From Clitoria ternatea (lineage: Eukaryota > Streptophyta > Magnoliopsida > Fabales > Fabaceae): a stretch of DNA of 64,000 bases. The stretch lies in NCBI GenBank assembly GCA_037962975.1, contig CM075672.1, positions 55,126,501-55,190,500 on the forward strand, read 5' to 3'. The position numbers and the translations under genes are program-made. A model generated the notes under the pieces. That model ran no database searches. It was not told where the DNA came from and worked only from the letters and a program-made list of their open reading frames with translations. Below, piece by piece: positions 10,401 to 21,339 of this stretch; position 1 is the first letter of the stretch; each line of letters opens with the position of its first letter.

Positions 10401-11870
10401 AAATAGTTGGGTTATACCTTGTGCCGCGCCATCTTCAGTGGGTTGTTTTGGGAAAACTATCTCTCGGTTTCTACAATCTACTAATACCTTATTGGCTGAA
10501 AGCCAATCTATTCCAAGCACAATATCAAGACCCTTTAAGGGCATGCAAATCAGATCGAAGGTGAAACTCCGATCATACAACTCAAATGCTACATTTTTAC
10601 ATATGGACGATGTGAACACAGTAGGGCCAGTGGGGCTGGCCACTTCTAGAGTCCGGTTCATAGACACAGTTGGTAGCTTCAACCGTTTCACGCACTCATC
10701 AGCTATAAAAGAATGGGTTGCCCCCGAATCGAAAACAACGTTAAGCGTATTCATTCCAAGTGAGCACTTACATTGTACTAGATCATTTGCTGGTGCAACA
10801 TCCTCTGCATTGATGGTGTAGATCCTTCCTGTCGCTGTTGGGCCGGTATTCCTCTCTCGACTGTTCGGGGCATGCATCATATTTCCTCTGGTTCCGTTGC
10901 CTCTGCCACCAGGTCGTGGGTTATCATTCATTCTGGTTCGATCTTGAAATTCTCTTTGACGCACATTGGTGTTTGCCTGGCGGAGTTGGGGGCAGTCCGG
11001 GCGAACATGTCCCTTCTCTCCGCAGTGGTAGCATTTAACATTTGTATCATTGCATTCCCTAGCAAAATGATCACCGCCACATTTAAAGCATCCGCCATAC
11101 CTTGGTCGTCCTCTCATCTGCCTCCCTCGGTCATTATGGTCCTGATATCTGGTGAAGGGTTCATTCCTCCTCACGTTCCCTGGCCTCTTGAAACGTGATT
11201 GCTGAGGCCTCAAGTGTTGGTTGGCTCTGCTGCACTGGCCTGAATGGGCCCTGTCATCCTCTTCGAATATTCTACACTTGTTCACTAAGGCAGGGAAACT
11301 CCGGATTTCATGGTATCTGCAGGCCCTCTTGATATCCGATCTCAGTCCGTTCTCAAACTTAAGACACTTGGAGTGCTCCGTTCCTGGCTGCTGGAAGGGC
11401 GGATAAAATAGGCACAATTCTTCAAATCTGGTCGCGTATTCTTCCACAGTCATGGAGCCCTGTTTTAACTCCATAAACTCCAGCTCCTTCCGACTCCGCA
11501 CTGTGTCGGGAAAGTATTTGTCTAGGAAGCAGGCCTTGAAATCGTCCCATGTCAGTTGATTGTCATCTTCGGGGAATTGGCTCCTAGCTATCTTCCACCA
11601 ATTCTCCGCTTCATCTCGTAGCATATACACTGCACATTCCACCTTCTGGGCTTCGGTACAGCGAAGACCCCTAAAAATTCTCTCTAATTCCTGAGTCCAC
11701 TTGAACGCCGCCTCAGGGTTCCGTCCTCCTAAGAATTCACTCGGCTTCCTCTTCAGGAAGCGGTCCAGCACATGGCCATCCTCAGGATGAGTTTGGCCTT
11801 GCCTTTCAAACACATCAGCAAAGCGTTGGAATGCTGTGGCTATAGCCTCCATACTTTGACGATGCGCCAT
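7440..11870 (-). CDS. Gag-Pol polyprotein of element B (Ty3/gypsy chromovirus)
   Basis: This single 1476-residue frame encodes all proteins for retrotransposition. Visible in order: Gag (about 40-205); two zinc knuckles, C261-C273 (CX2CX3HX4C, one residue short) and C280-C293 (canonical); aspartic protease with DSGAT at 381-385; reverse transcriptase with MPFG near 664 and FIDD at 694-697; RNase H with D843, E880, D905 and D948; integrase with H1057, H1064, C1094, C1097 and the catalytic triad D1127, D1188, E1224; a GPY module at 1362-1364; and a chromodomain at about 1421-1470, which in chromoviruses targets integration through histone marks. The start ATG at 11868-11870 follows a 288-bp leader after the 5' LTR and matches the gag start in element C. 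Gag and Pol share one frame without a stop, so the protein ratio must be set after translation. All catalytic residues are present. Confidence 0.96.
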   Translation of the reverse strand: MAHRQSMEAIATAFQRFADVFERQGQTHPEDGHVLDRFLKRKPSEFLGGRNPEAAFKWTQELERIFRGLRCTEAQKVECAVYMLRDEAENWWKIARSQFPEDDNQLTWDDFKACFLDKYFPDTVRSRKELEFMELKQGSMTVEEYATRFEELCLFYPPFQQPGTEHSKCLKFENGLRSDIKRACRYHEIRSFPALVNKCRIFEEDDRAHSGQCSRANQHLRPQQSRFKRPGNVRRNEPFTRYQDHNDRGRQMRGRPRYGGCFKCGGDHFARECNDTNVKCYHCGEKGHVRPDCPQLRQANTNVRQREFQDRTRMNDNPRPGGRGNGTRGNMMHAPNSRERNTGPTATGRIYTINAEDVAPANDLVQCKCSLGMNTLNVVFDSGATHSFIADECVKRLKLPTVSMNRTLEVASPTGPTVFTSSICKNVAFELYDRSFTFDLICMPLKGLDIVLGIDWLSANKVLVDCRNREIVFPKQPTEDGAAQGITQLFMMLCLTKDENEPLVNEIPVVCEFPEVFPEDVPSVPPHREVEFSIDLIPGAEPVSSAPYRMSSTELVELKKQVDELLEKQFIRPSVSPWGAPVLLVKKKDGSLRLCIDYRQLNKLTIKNRYPLPRIDDLIDQLRGASVFSKIDLRSGYHQIRVKDSDIPKTAFRTRYGHYEYVVMPFGVTNAPAVFMNYMNSIFHSFLDRFVVVFIDDILVYSKTSEEHEGHLRAVLQVLKEKQLFAKLSKCEFWMDEIHFLGHVISKRGVSVDPTKVAAVMAWERPKSISEIRSFMGLAGYYRRFIEGFSKLALPLTKLTRKNVPFVWSPECESSFQELKNKLTTAPVLALPELRESFVVYCDASGLGLGCVLMQKDRVIAYASRQLRPHEQHYPTHDLELAAVVFALKIWRHYLYGSKFEVYSDHKSLKYLFDQKELNMRQRRWIEFLKDYDFELKYHPGKANVVADALSRKSLHIAAMMAKEVELLERFRDMNLHVGTPSSQKMTIGTLRIANEFLKSVYEQQQADSYLAKMKEIQAKGKDLSLAEGSDGIFQVRNRIYIPSEGRLRRMVLDEAHKSLLSIHPGTTKMYHDLRRQFWWPGLKKDVAEYVARCITCQKSKIEHQKPYGAMQPLEIPVWKWDSIAMDFIMGLPRNRAGHDAIWVIVDRLTKSAHFLSVNMKYPLHRLARIYIQEVIRLHGIPTSIVSDRDPRFTSRFWTSLHQELGTKLWLSSAYHPQSDGQSERTIQSLEDLLRACVLEYGGDWEQYLPLIEFTYNNSHHHSIGMAPYEALYGRRCRTPLCWSETGESLLLGPDIVKQTTEQIRVIREKMKASQDRQKSYHDKRIKPLEFQVGDRVFLRTSPSKGVGRALKSGKLSPRYIGPYEVVERIGPVAYRLALPIHLSRLHNVFHVSQLRKYLHDPSHTMPDDEVEIKEDLTAVTTPVGIVDQSVKRLRNKNVRLVKVEWQQGKITSYTWEREDAMRQQYPELFTYVSTN

Positions 11871-12143
11871 TCCTTATCCTGAAATTGACATTTAAGGATA
11901 AGTACACGGAGCCACTTACTACCGATCTAGTTATTAGTCTAACAATTAATAACTTAGCACATTATGCCATATATATATTATAATAAACAATCAATAGGAC
12001 CAGGAGGGGCAACACCCTCCTATCCGCAAGCCAATATCAATCAGGTTCAACCAATATCACAACAATTTCAACCATTCAATCAAAGACACAAACACCACCG
12101 CTTACACTTGGTAAGCATACTTTGGCCTTGGACTTTTCGGTCC

Positions 12144-12155
12144 GCTCTGATACCA
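12144..12155 (-). other. Primer-binding site of element B (tRNA-iMet)
   Basis: The minus strand reads TGGTATCAGAGC, a perfect match to the plant initiator-methionine tRNA PBS, three bases from the 5' LTR edge at 12159. Confidence 0.93.
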
Positions 12156-12355
12156 AAATGTAACACCCTAATTATTTGCAACTAATAAATCCCCAAAATA
12201 TGAGAAAATTTTTCACCAAAACAGTCACGTAACATCTGATGTAGAAGGAAGCAGGCAATGGGGAAAAGCTAAGAACATTCACGCGCATAAAGCAACCTAC
12301 AGGGAAGCTAAAGACTGAGCCGTTTCAATGGGTTTATCGTAATACACCAATACTA

Positions 12356-13035
12356 GGGCGGATTGCACAACACCGTTTGTTCGCTTAGACGGGGTCTTAC
12401 ACCGTCCAGGCGGAGTATGGTAATACAGCAGCGGATAGAAGAAATTTCGCACCGAGGCTTCCCTTCGAGAAAATACTGGTCACTTAACAAAAGGAATGGA
12501 TAAGGGAAATATGTTAATACATCCACACGCGTAGCATTTGGTGGAAAGGCGAAGTTGGAATCATTCTACTTGGCTAGGCGGGGTATATGTATCTTGGGCG
12601 GGCTGTCCTAGTTACTTGGGCGAGGTATGACACCACCTAAACGAAATCTACATAACGCCTCCTTAACACAACCACAAGGTAATTTCCTCCATCGAGTATG
12701 GACAAGGGTTCACTAAGTAAATCCTCACACTCGCCTTTCACTTAGAAAAATGAGAAGTTATAGGGTACATAACGTTAGTAGGTTGTGGAGAAAGGAAGAG
12801 TTTGAACCTATTCCGCCCAACTCAACTAATTATGACAACGCCTGGGCGGACTTAGCCATACGCCCAAATCCGGGGTCAACATCGGGGTCCGGATTGCGTT
12901 AGTATCACCACGGATAGGAAAGGATAATGGTCGATATTTCGCTCTGGTAAATACTCGCTTCAGCGTGAGTTCTCGCGCTTGGGCGGATTGCTACCATACT
13001 TCAGGCGGGGTACGACTCCGCCCAACGTATCCGAC
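12356..13035. repeat. GC-rich palindrome cluster in 5' LTR of B
   Basis: Second copy of the block at 4989-5668. In the RNA it would lie in the 5' leader, within about 900 bases of the PBS. Confidence 0.7.
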
Positions 13036-14535
13036 ATGAGCCTTTCCTAAGACAATTCTCGGTTCGTTCGGACTTAACTATAACCTGCTCAATCAAACTG
13101 TCCCTGCTTATCTATTAAAGCATAATTATAAAACAAGACAGCACTTAACATCACACACACAAAACCATACATCCATATGTACATAAGAGTGTATATTAAT
13201 ATTTACAAATGCAAAATCAAACTTCTTCTTGTTCATAAGGTTCTATTCATTCACAAAAACATTAACATCCGGTATGAGCTAGTCCGGGCTTTATCTAACA
13301 ACGCCTCAATTAAACCTTCGAATTGCGTCAGCACTCCACCCAGCATTCCAGCTCTGATTCTGATTCTCCTCACGAGAGACATTCACTGAAAATTGCCACT
13401 GCAGGGGTGAGCTTTTACATGTATAATGATACTCACAGACTCGGTATCAGCGTCAGTACACGCTCCTGCTATCATTCAACCTTTCTCAAGTAACCAAGTT
13501 CATACAATTCAAACAACATTCATGATACGCATAATTCACAGAGTTTATTCCACATCTAAATATATATTCATGCATTCAAAAGTCATACACATGCACATAT
13601 ACAGATTTATACATCACCACAATCAACCTTACTTCTACATGCATGTCTGCGGATCCGACTCGGGAAAAGACTCTCAGTTACAGCCCCCTTTTTCTTTTGG
13701 CCCCTCGTCCCTCAGCTCTTACCAGGTGGCACCGGCCCCCCACGGCGTCTCGAGACTCACTTCTCTAGCTCCAACGGCTACCACGAGCCCTATTGGGATC
13801 TAGCCAGGGTTGGTAACTGGAAGTCATTTCCCTTGGGGTTCTTGACCTTCCATGGGTCACCCCACTCTTACTCATGCAACTAACACATTTATCATTACAC
13901 ATCATCGCGCCATGAACACATTACCGTAGTCGTCAAGTAAGAACGGATATCTCCCATTATTCATCATCATTCAGTCAATCGCACCAGCGCATGATACAGT
14001 CGATCATCAGACTAACAACATTGAGCAATTCAATTAAGAACATGCACATACACATTTTTCACAGAGACAACAAAATAGATCCATCATTATCATCCACGAG
14101 CAAACTACGCCATCGTCACGAAAATCACTATCAAAATCTCAAATCATGCATCAGTTCTAATGAAATCATAAAAACATGCACACACACACACACTTGGCAG
14201 TACGTTCATCCGGTACCGTTCTTAGACCATGCATTCGACATGCAAGCGCCCCCTACCTTAAGAAGACTCCTCAGAAACCTTTTCCGCTCTTGTCGTTGGG
14301 TCCGATGTCCTTCTCCTGGTTCGTCCGGTCTTCTTTGGCTTTGTCGTATTCTGCGCCTGATTCTGGAATGGGGTGTGGTCCGTTCTTCAGTACTGGAATC
14401 AAGATCTCCAGGAGCGAAGAGTGAGAGAAGAGAAGAAGAAGAAAGATGAAGACGAAGAGAGAAAACAGAGGATGAGGTGACGGAGAAGAGAGTCTGAAGA
14501 ATTGGCAAAAGTGTTCATCACTAAAGGCTCACGAC

Positions 14536-14549
14536 ATATATATATATAA
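14536..14549 (-). promoter_or_regulatory. TATA box, 5' LTR of element B (active promoter candidate)
   Basis: Same alternating-TA box as at 7169-7182, about 220 bases into the LTR on the minus strand and followed by a CT-rich leader. This copy would start the genomic transcript of B. Confidence 0.65.
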
Positions 14550-14769
14550 GTGTACATGTGCATGCGCACAGCAAAAGCAAGAGTGGGATGGGAGAGTGCG
14601 TGCCCGTCAGTCACGCGCACTCCACCTCATCCCCTGTCCGCCACCATTTTAATATTTTAATGGCTTAAACTCACTTAGTTAAATGCACTTAACAGTTATT
14701 TCTAGTTGAAATCAAGTCTTAATGGTTCATTCTTTATTCAGCATTAAATTTTAAAACGGGGATGTTACA

Positions 14770-14774
14770 TATAT
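14770..14774. other. Target-site duplication TATAT, right copy (element B)
   Basis: TATAT directly follows the LTR end at 14769 and matches 4787-4791. Confidence 0.9.
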
Positions 14775-17180
14775 ACACAAGCATACACTCGGATTCTTAT
14801 CTTTATACTTTCCATTCACCAACACATTCAATCGGTATGCATATAATGCCATCACTCGAAGTATATATATATTAACATGCACTCGGATCCCAATACATAT
14901 ATTTCATATTCATAATTATGTTCATCCACTCGGATTCTATACATATATATTTGTATTCATTATACAACATTAATATTATGAGCCGGCCAAGGCTTTAGTA
15001 CATCAAATGTACTCGGAATATAACATTATATACACAGCCTCATCAATAAATACCCAACACTCGGGTTAAGGCCATCACATCATCCAATCCGACCTGCACA
15101 CACTGAAAAATGGTGTAGGGGTGAGCATCACATATTAAATGACAGATATTAGCTTGGATTAATCACAGAATCCACAACATGCCATAACACACAACATCAA
15201 TCAGCATATAAACACTGCCATTCAACATGAACAATCACAAGCATCTTCCGATCGGGATTTCACCCATTTCACTCGGCTATAAAGCTCAATTCACTCAGTA
15301 CAAGTATACTGACTCACTCGGATTTCACTCAACCCCGAGACTATAACAACATTATTCATACTCCGAGCGATGCTCAAGGAGTCTGTCCGAGCCCAGCTCC
15401 AGGACTTATACGTATTTATCACATGTTGTCATCTGATTGCTGATCGGTATAAAAATTCAACGCATTCCAGTGGCAAATCGGATGCATACGGTTTCATTCA
15501 CTCGGCGTTCAACGCCAATGCACTCGGCATTTCATCAAGCGTCTCATTTCACGCTTAGTGCCCCAGGCACTGCCCGAGTCCAACCCGGGTCTTTCATCAC
15601 AATCAACATTAGGACCACGTCCTCTTCACTCGGGATCACACCCTCGTGGCACCCCGCAAGGTGTTCATATTCAATAACACAATAACACGTATGCATATAA
15701 AATTCAACTCATATTCATTCGATTGCCCACTCAGAAATCTGTGTTCAACATTAAATTCACTCGGCAACTCAACAACAGTCAGATGACTCGGCTTATACCA
15801 CATTCACTCGGCAATCTTATGCCATTCACTCGGCAATCACTATGCCATTCATTCGGTAATCACCATACCATTCACTCGGCAATCACTATGCCATTCACTC
15901 AGATTATCCTATATTCACTCGGATTTATCCTTTACAGTAAGCATTTCGTGCCTTCCTCTATAAAGCCCACTCGGCATCCATCATAACAGTCCCCATTCAT
16001 GCATTCAGCATACACATATGCATCAATAACATTCACATGCATTCAAATGTACAACACATCCAGGGACAAATAGAGGATCACACATGCACTACACATCAAC
16101 ATACATGCATCTCAAGTATCAATATATAATCATCATCACAATAACATCATGCATCTCTTGGACGGATAATCATACACCATTTAAATAACAAACAACAATC
16201 CGGGTTCAACTTAACAACATACAACATCCAACAAAACATAACACAATGCAATGAAGTCACCCGGAAGTCCGTCCATAAACTATACACTTAAGATGCAATA
16301 GCTCCCCTTACCTGGATGAAGCTTCCAGGAGTCACAGGACCACCCGGTCTAGCCACAGCAGCATCCTGCTTAGCTTTCGACACTGGAAAGAGTCATTAAG
16401 ACTCAACTTAGTCTTCACCCAGCTCAGTGAAGAACTCCAACGTTGTATCCATCACAAGAACAGCATCAAGAGTCAGTCCTCACCAACAGTGGAGAACCAC
16501 CATGCCTTCATGCAACATGCATGTCTTCATCTTCACAAGAGTAGTGCACCCTCACCACAGTGGACCATCATACATCCACAAACCGAGACATGCACACACA
16601 TATGTAGTTGTAGGCTCCAACCAAGCCCATCATATGAAGGAGAAGAAAAGGAAGACGAAGAATAATCACTAGGGAACAGGAAAGGATGAAGGAACCTAGA
16701 CCCAGCCTCCATACATAGCCATACTTGTTCCTTAACACCACGCAGTTCCACTAGAATTCTATAACATACATGAGTGGAAGTAAAAGATAAAAAGGAGGAA
16801 GAAGATGAAGCAGAAGCTCCAATAAGTTCTAGAGAGAAGGAGGAGCACTTCTCTCATCAGAACATGCACTCCCAAGGAATAGGGAGAGAGTGAGAAGAAA
16901 AACATGCAACCAAGGCCTTATCATCTCAGCCTCATCAGCATCCCACTTATCACAACATCCCATCCTCATTTAATGCAAGTCCATCAACATTTAATGCCAA
17001 TTCTCTCAGCAATGATTACACAAACACACGTGGACAAGGAAGGAGAGAAAACCAGACCCATTTGACCATCAAGGCACATGAGTCATCATTATGGGGACCA
17101 CACAAAAGAAGAAAAGAGAAAAGGGAAACCGGGCCCTACAATGATCCAAGAGCACCAGTGGTTCCTCATAAATCAATTGC

Positions 17181-17423
17181 CTCGCCTGAGCGAATTTCAT
17201 CCTTCAAGACCTTTCGTTCAGGCGGGTCCATCCAGTAACTGATTCCCTTCGCCCTCGCTCGGGCGTCCCTAGCTCGCTTAAGCGACCAACACTAAGAATC
17301 CATTTCTTCTCTCGCTCGCTCACGCTGATCCCTCATTCGCCTGGGCGAGATCGGGCCAGAGCCCTTGTGATCAACTCAAAGGAATTCTCGCTTGAACGAG
17401 AATCCCTCTCGCTTGAGCGAGAA
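17181..17423. repeat. CGCYYRRGCG palindrome cluster, LTR A (U3 side)
   Basis: About eight copies or close variants, including CGCCTGAGCG, CGCTTAAGCG, CGCCTGGGCG and CGCTTGAGCG. It lies within the first 460 bases of LTR A as read on the minus strand, so probably upstream of its transcript start. Confidence 0.8.
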
Positions 17424-17636
17424 GCATCAGGACCTGGGCAGAAATGTAAGCTCTCAATGGTACACATAACAAAATCCATTCAAAACCAATTTAACTCAAT
17501 TCCATCTTTCATATACCTTACAATAATCATTTAAAACTTGTCTCCAGTGTTCGTGCATAACAATTTCCATTCAACTCATATTCAACCGTTTGCCATTCTC
17601 ATCAATTACTCATTTTACAAAATTCGGGGTGTTACA

Positions 17637-17891
17637 TTCTTAATGGTTTCACTCAATTAATCCTTATTTATGAATTAAATTACGCATTCCGCTATTTATC
17701 AAATCTCATACCTTCTTATATCTTCATTTATAAGTTAGGTCTTCATATAGATCCAGGATTGACTTCTCAAAATAAAATTGTGGTGTTCATTATCCATCTT
17801 TTAATATTTGAAAATGCGAAAAATTTACCCTCAACCTTATTGTTTGAATAATTAATTTTAATGATTTATTTACTGGATTAAGGGCGCCACA
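17637..17891 (+). repeat. 5' LTR tail of element C
   Basis: The last 255 bases of the 5' LTR, ending CA at 17890-17891, five bases before the PBS. Element A interrupts it at 17636/17637. No counterpart end is visible in the 3' LTR, which is truncated. Confidence 0.65.
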
Positions 17892-17896
17892 TTAGG

Positions 17897-17908
17897 TGGT
17901 ATCAGAGC
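17897..17908 (+). other. Primer-binding site of element C (tRNA-iMet)
   Basis: TGGTATCAGAGC, an exact initiator-methionine tRNA PBS, follows the LTR end by five bases. Confidence 0.88.
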
Positions 17909-18238
17909 TAGCATTGCATTTAGTGGATGATTGTCATTGTTGCTTGACTTTGTATGGATTGGTTGTGGTTGAAACTTGATTTCTATAAGTCCGGCCAAGC
18001 TTTCTTCACACAATTCTCCCTCAATGATGAATCCTTATGATTATGTGAATGCTTATAACATCATAATATGATGATATGCCTTTATGGGCTTTAATGTGGA
18101 TTGGTCAATGTTGGACTCCATAATGGAGGGCCATAGCTTAATTATATGATGAATTGCTGTAGCATGAGACTATAGACATGTCTATGAGCTAGTTTGCTGA
18201 TGTTAGTTAGATTTAATGTTATAGTTATAGATATTGTG

Positions 18239-19025
18239 ATGGCTCATTGTCGTCAAGATAATGATGACGCTATAGCTAGAGCTTTGAATCGCTTTGCTGA
18301 TCTTCTTGAGTCGTAAAACTTTGATAGACAAGAAGTGGAAAGGCAAGCTACTCTTTTTGCTTAAGGCACTCATGGCCTTGACAAGTTCTTGAAGCGGAAA
18401 CCCTCCGAATTTCATGGTGGATTTAGGCCTGAGCAAGCCTATGTTTGGTTCTGAGATATCGAGAGGCTCTTTAACAGCTTTGAATGCACTAAACTCTAGA
18501 AAGTGGAGTATGATATTTTTATGATGAGAGATGAAGCTAAGACTTGGTGGAGACTCACCAAGAGCAGAATGATTGCTATAACTATTCCCTTGACTTGGGA
18601 GAATTTTAAGTTTAAGATCATGTGAAAATATGTGCCTGAGAGTTACAAAAGTAGGAAGGAGCTTGAGTTCATGGAACTTAAGCAAGGTACCATGACTGTG
18701 GAAGAATATGCTTCCAAATTTGATGAGTTGTGCGAGTTTTATCCTTCTTATCAGCAAGAGGGGACTGAAGCCTCGAATTGTGTGAAATTCGAGAATGGTT
18801 TGCGCCCTGATATACAAAGGGCAATTTATGATCAAGAGATCTGAAGCTTTACGGTACTTGTGAACAAGTGCCACATTTATGAAGAGCATGCACCACCTCA
18901 TCATCCTAAATTTAACTCTAAGTTGAAGGGTCAGTCTTCTAAGTTCAAAAAGCACGGAAGTTTCAAGAGGGAATGTTTTGTACGAGTATTCTAATGCTCA
19001 AGCTAGAGGCGGTGGTCATGGTAAC
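18239..19025 (+). pseudogene. gag of element C, broken
   Basis: Translation from the ATG at 18239 follows the Gag of element B closely (same MAH start, then the FLKRKPSEF and SRKELEFMELKQG motifs near 18390 and 18650) but meets at least six stop codons. Its best open stretch is 18632-18844. The Gag of Ty3/gypsy elements forms the virus-like particle; this copy cannot. Solo LTR D, with GTAAC duplications, separates it from its zinc-knuckle segment, which resumes at 24747. A 250-codon open frame on the opposite strand (18203-18955) is a shadow of this gene. Confidence 0.85.
19021..19025. other. Target-site duplication GTAAC, left copy (element D)
   Basis: GTAAC precedes TATAACACCC at 19026 and recurs at 24742-24746 just after GATGTTACA. 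Confidence 0.85.
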
Positions 19026-20039
19026 TATAACACCCCTGATTTTCTGTACTCGAATCCCGATATAATCGACATAATTAATAAAATTATGAATAAATTTTTC
19101 GCGTTTGAAATGTTTTCAAAATATCATCACGATCACATCAAGACCCGAATCACAGAAAACCCAAGAGTGAGATTAAATAACCTAAAGCTGGATCGATAGA
19201 TAATTTGCCCATAACGGTATACGAAAATAATAGAGTTTACAGCGGAAGAATATGTATACCGGGCACACGCCTAGTCCCATATATGACGATATGAGAAAAG
19301 GCTCGGCAAAGCACGCAATGGCATATCATAAGCCTAATAGACAACCATCATCATTTTACATAATCATATAAGCATGCAATGCCTAAGATATAATTATGTA
19401 TATATATAGACCTATATTCACATACATTCGGGGATATTCCCCCAACTATCACAATCATCAATATTCATCATTCAATTTCAATCTTTCTAATATACATCAA
19501 ATTGTCTCTTACATTCTATATATATATATATATATTCACCATCCACCAATTCAAGGTTTATCTTATACATATTCATAATCACTAAATCCTCCATGTCATT
19601 ATATACAATCTATTTATTTCATAATTTCAATACATAATAGTTCACAAATGATGCCGGCCAAGGCACTTCCTCTACCACTATATACCTTAACCAAATCTTG
19701 ATCTTTAAATCCAAACTCATCCCATGGCAACGTGCATCACAATGCTAAAAAGGAGACTACATGGAAGAGTGAGTTATACATTCAAAATGACGAATAATAT
19801 ATATATTGTGATCATGTGTATATGCATACAAACATCATGTGTGCTTTACTATCAAAACATCAAATTATCATTCATTCATTATCTCATTATCACAATAGGC
19901 ATACAAGCCTCATGAATCACAATTCATATCATAAATAAGCACAACATATACACAATCACAAACACCGTCACTTTGCCACTTATCAACAAGGGCATTCATA
20001 ATCATTACCATCATTAATTCGTTAAGGTTTCACTCAAAT

Positions 20040-20560
20040 ACCTCCTCGCAAGGGTTTTCTCAACACTCGTGGTCATCCCATTTCAAATGCCATGGTCTTA
20101 AAACTAATGCACATGTCAACTGTTTAATGCATATGCAACGGATCCGATTTCATATCACGAGTGATCGCAACCACCATAATCAATCATTCATAATCATTGG
20201 TTTCCCGCCTCGCAAGGGGTACTCCCTATAGCAGCCTCGCAAGGAGCTTTCTCGTGATCGCAACCACGTCCAACAATTCACATAGGTTTCCCACCTCGCA
20301 AGGGCTACTCCCGCCTCATGATCGCAACCATGGGCATCATAGGTGCTCGCAAGCCCTTTATCATATCAAATACTAAGTGATCGCAACCACTGGCTCATCA
20401 TTATACAATGGTCCCCGCAGGGCCTTTCACATTCCATAATCAGGTGATCGCAACCACCATTACAATATCATGTCATCATCAAGTTAGTTTCCTGTCTTGC
20501 AAGGGGTACTCCCTTCATAGAATCCCGCAGGATCTTTCATCACTGTGATCGCAACCACAA
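20040..20560 (-). repeat. Interspersed short repeats in solo LTR D
   Basis: GTGATCGCAACCAC occurs near 20161, 20253, 20377, 20442 and 20546, interleaved with CCTCGCAAGGGGTACTCCC. This is the same set in the same order as 2210-2735 in element A. Confidence 0.7.
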
Positions 20561-21190
20561 AGTAACAATGCTATGCCATGCCATGAATGCAATGCGATAA
20601 TGCATATGCCCATCAACCTCACAAGGATATCTCACCCTCTCATTTAGAGGTATATTGTATATTTTCGCTTTATCATCAATGGCATACAAACATTCACAAG
20701 GCCCCTCAAGGCATAACATACATATAATAGGCACTTCAATGGCCACAACATCATTCATGACAATCCACACATAGATGTCAAAAGGCATAGCAAACAATCA
20801 TAATATTATTCTACACTTGGAATTATCCAAGACATATTCATCATTCACATATATGGCAATCACACTTATGCCCAACACAATCATGTTCTTAGACATACAT
20901 TTCATAAATCATCATCAAGCCATTAACATTGCCTTCATATGATCATTCTTGGTGGTTAAGATTTTATGTTTCACATTATGTGTATTATGGGCATAATCAA
21001 GTCATCCCAATATCTTAATCATTATCCAACACTACCATATCAATGTCTTAAATATATATATCCCTTTACATCCCCCCAAGCCTCATACAATATAAGGGAA
21101 GAAGGCCCCAAGCCATCAGAACCGAAAAAGAAGGGTCAATACAAACAGAACCGATGGAAAAGAAGGGAAAATTCCATCAGGGGGGTCACT

Positions 21191-21326
21191 CACTCAAGCG
21201 AGGACCACATTCGCTTGAGCGAGAGAGCCCATCTCGCTTGAGCGTCCCAGTTCACTCCAGCGAAACCATTCTAATAAGCATTTCCAGGTACATTCGCTCG
21301 AGCGAGGAATCCATTCGCTTAAGCGG
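21191..21326. repeat. CGCYYRRGCG palindrome cluster 1 in LTR D
   Basis: Includes CGCTTGAGCG at 21212-21221, CGCTCGAGCG, CGCTTAAGCG and half-mutated forms. It sits inside the block that the C LTR lacks. Confidence 0.8.
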
Positions 21327-21339
21327 AATCCGACCAAAG

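Larger units (their letters stand above)
4792..14769 (-). mobile_element. Element B: complete, young Ty3/gypsy chromovirus (Tekay/Del-like)
   Basis: This 9978-bp element has two 2611-bp LTRs, TATAT duplications, an iMet PBS, a polypurine tract and one uninterrupted gag-pol frame on the minus strand. The LTRs differ at two sites I could find (G5123/A12490 and G5971/A13338). At a rate of about 1.3e-8 per site per year that implies tens of thousands of years. It inserted into the LTR of element A and is the youngest insertion here. The C-terminal chromodomain after the GPY module places it among chromoviruses; Tekay/Del is the best-fitting clade from memory. It is the only element in the window that looks structurally autonomous. 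Confidence 0.95.
12159..14769 (-). repeat. 5' LTR of element B
   Basis: It is 2611 bp and differs from the LTR at 4792-7402 at only two sites seen. It drives the element's transcript from a TATA box at 14536-14549 on the minus strand. It carries the same donor-like and acceptor-like motifs 7367 bases to the right of those in the 3' LTR, and the same palindrome cluster at 12356-13035. Confidence 0.95.
1..17636 (-). mobile_element. Element A: non-autonomous gypsy-type LTR retrotransposon (LARD-like), 3' LTR outside window
   Basis: Read on the minus strand, the order is a 5' LTR (3465-17636), a PBS (3450-3461), an internal domain, and a purine-rich tract at 1-12 that should abut a 3' LTR just left of the window. 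Bases 13-60 on the minus strand resemble the short post-pol segment that precedes the polypurine tract in elements B and C. The internal domain is only about 3.4 kb and holds no gag or pol frame, so the element could not have encoded its own enzymes. Element B interrupts its LTR. The right end (CA at 17635-17636) abuts TTCTT in the 5' LTR of element C; the matching left duplication is out of view. The absence of coding sequence is seen directly; the LARD classification is inference. Confidence 0.7.
3465..17636 (-). repeat. 5' LTR of element A, split by element B
   Basis: The ends are TGTGACACCC at 3465 and GGGGTGTTACA ending at 17636. Removing element B and one TATAT copy leaves about 4.2 kb (3465-4791 plus 14775-17636). 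CGCYYRRGCG palindromes lie near both ends (3635-3808 and 17181-17423) and CACTCGG words between. On the minus strand a donor-like CCAG/GTAAGG lies at 16311. A downstream CTCACCCC with TTTTTCAG ends at 15103, like the pairs in LTRs B-E and H. I see no clear TATA box; TGATAAGG at about 16918-16925 is a weak candidate. Confidence 0.75.

Noticed and set aside
17897..17908. tRNA genes at the TGGTATCAGAGC sites
   Set aside because: These are primer-binding sites complementary to the tRNA 3' end; no tRNA cloverleaf surrounds any of them.
18203..18955. 250-codon open frame on the minus strand
   Set aside because: It lies exactly antisense to the broken gag of element C and has no recognisable domain; it is a shadow of that gene.
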